From an uncultured Flavonifractor sp. (GTDB lineage Bacteria; Bacillota; Clostridia; Oscillospirales; Oscillospiraceae): a stretch of 40,171 nucleotides of DNA. Position numbers and translations under genes: made by a program. Shown here in pieces: positions 40,056 through 40,171 of the stretch. The stretch covers positions 1 through 40,171 of the forward strand of contig NZ_CALWXV010000021.1 of NCBI RefSeq assembly GCF_944385615.1. The letters are read 5' to 3'. Under the pieces are notes generated by a model. It saw only the letters and a list, made by a program, of their open reading frames with translations, searched no databases and was not told the DNA's origin. Within the stretch, counting starts at the first letter, position 1. Every line of letters begins with the position of its first letter.

Positions 40056-40068
40056 TTTTTACATAAGA

Positions 40069-40097
40069 GAGGGAGTGCTGTATAGCAGCACTCCCTC
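40069..40097 (+). terminator. Hairpin after the hydrolase gene
   Basis: A perfect 12-bp stem (40069-40080 with 40086-40097, loop TATAG) 13 bases after the stop. It lacks a T-run, so termination may depend on the following palindrome or on another mechanism. Confidence 0.55.
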
Positions 40098-40106
40098 AGC
40101 CTGTCG

Positions 40107-40145
40107 AGAAACCCGGTTTATGCATCAAGCATAAGCCGGGTTTCT
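40107..40145. repeat. Copy 2 of the dispersed palindromic repeat
   Basis: A 17-bp stem with one G-T pair (40107-40123 with 40129-40145, loop ATCAA). Its reverse complement reads AAACCCGGCTTATGCTTGAT followed by GCATAAACCGGGTTT, matching the element at 11738-11776 with four changes. Here it has no long T-run, so this copy is a weaker terminator. Confidence 0.75.
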
Positions 40146-40171
40146 GGCGTATAGAGGCCAAAGAAGTACAA

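Overview
The window looks like a high-GC, strictly anaerobic gut Firmicute of the Oscillospiraceae, most probably Flavonifractor plautii or a close relative. This is an inference from gene content: clostridial-type hcp, NiFe-pincer (lar) genes, pcrA/holA/comEC/rnmV of Firmicute type, and above all a block at the right end whose enzymes match the flavonoid-degradation pathway of F. plautii and Eubacterium ramulus. I see no insertion sequence, phage gene, CRISPR array, rRNA or tRNA. No gene-free gap exceeds about 265 bases.

Layout. 1-4773 (minus strand): a housekeeping run, xre-comEC-holA-small membrane protein-rnmV, tightly overlapped, with a perfect inverted repeat in front of the xre gene. 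4779-6945: an EamA/DMT exporter divergent from a 3-methyladenine glycosylase/HAD phosphatase pair. 6946-7176: four near-perfect hairpins between convergent genes. 7177-11777: pcrA helicase divergent from a GNAT acetyltransferase and an NSS (sodium:neurotransmitter symporter family) transporter. 11854-19307 (minus): tspO, then an ABC permease, a five-repeat surface protein and an ABC ATPase preceded by a two-component system, a bacitracin/cell-envelope-type module. 19459-20925: a cupin and L-lactate dehydrogenase operon. 20961-24540: an 857-residue fusion of CoA-disulfide-reductase-like flavoprotein, rhodanese and siroheme/Fe-S sulfite-reductase-like module, divergent from a LysR regulator. 24552-32691: larE-larB-larC followed by a five-gene nickel/oligopeptide ABC transporter, behind a long structured leader that ends in a terminator just before larE. 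32705-34345: hcp (hybrid cluster protein).

34469-40055 is the most interesting part. A LysR regulator stands divergent from an FMN-reductase-fold enzyme that I read as the flavone/flavonol C2-C3 reductase (FLR type), followed by a small four-helix membrane protein, an old-yellow-enzyme/enoate-reductase-like flavoprotein that fits the flavanone/flavanonol-cleaving reductase role, and a phloretin-hydrolase/PhlG-family hydrolase. Together these could take a flavone to a flavanone, open it to a dihydrochalcone and hydrolyse that to phloroglucinol and a phenylpropionate. The one pathway enzyme not seen is chalcone isomerase. A degenerate 3' end of a second copy of the FLR-type gene lies in front of the enoate-reductase gene.

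Regulation visible in the sequence: hcp and the cupin-ldh operon share a dyad TGTTGC-N4-GCAAC placed at exactly the same distance from their -10 boxes (centre at about -41.5), the classic position of a Crp/FNR-type activator. This suggests one regulon linking nitrosative-stress defence to lactate fermentation. The flavonoid LysR gene has a perfect 9-bp dyad whose outer arm carries its own -35 box.
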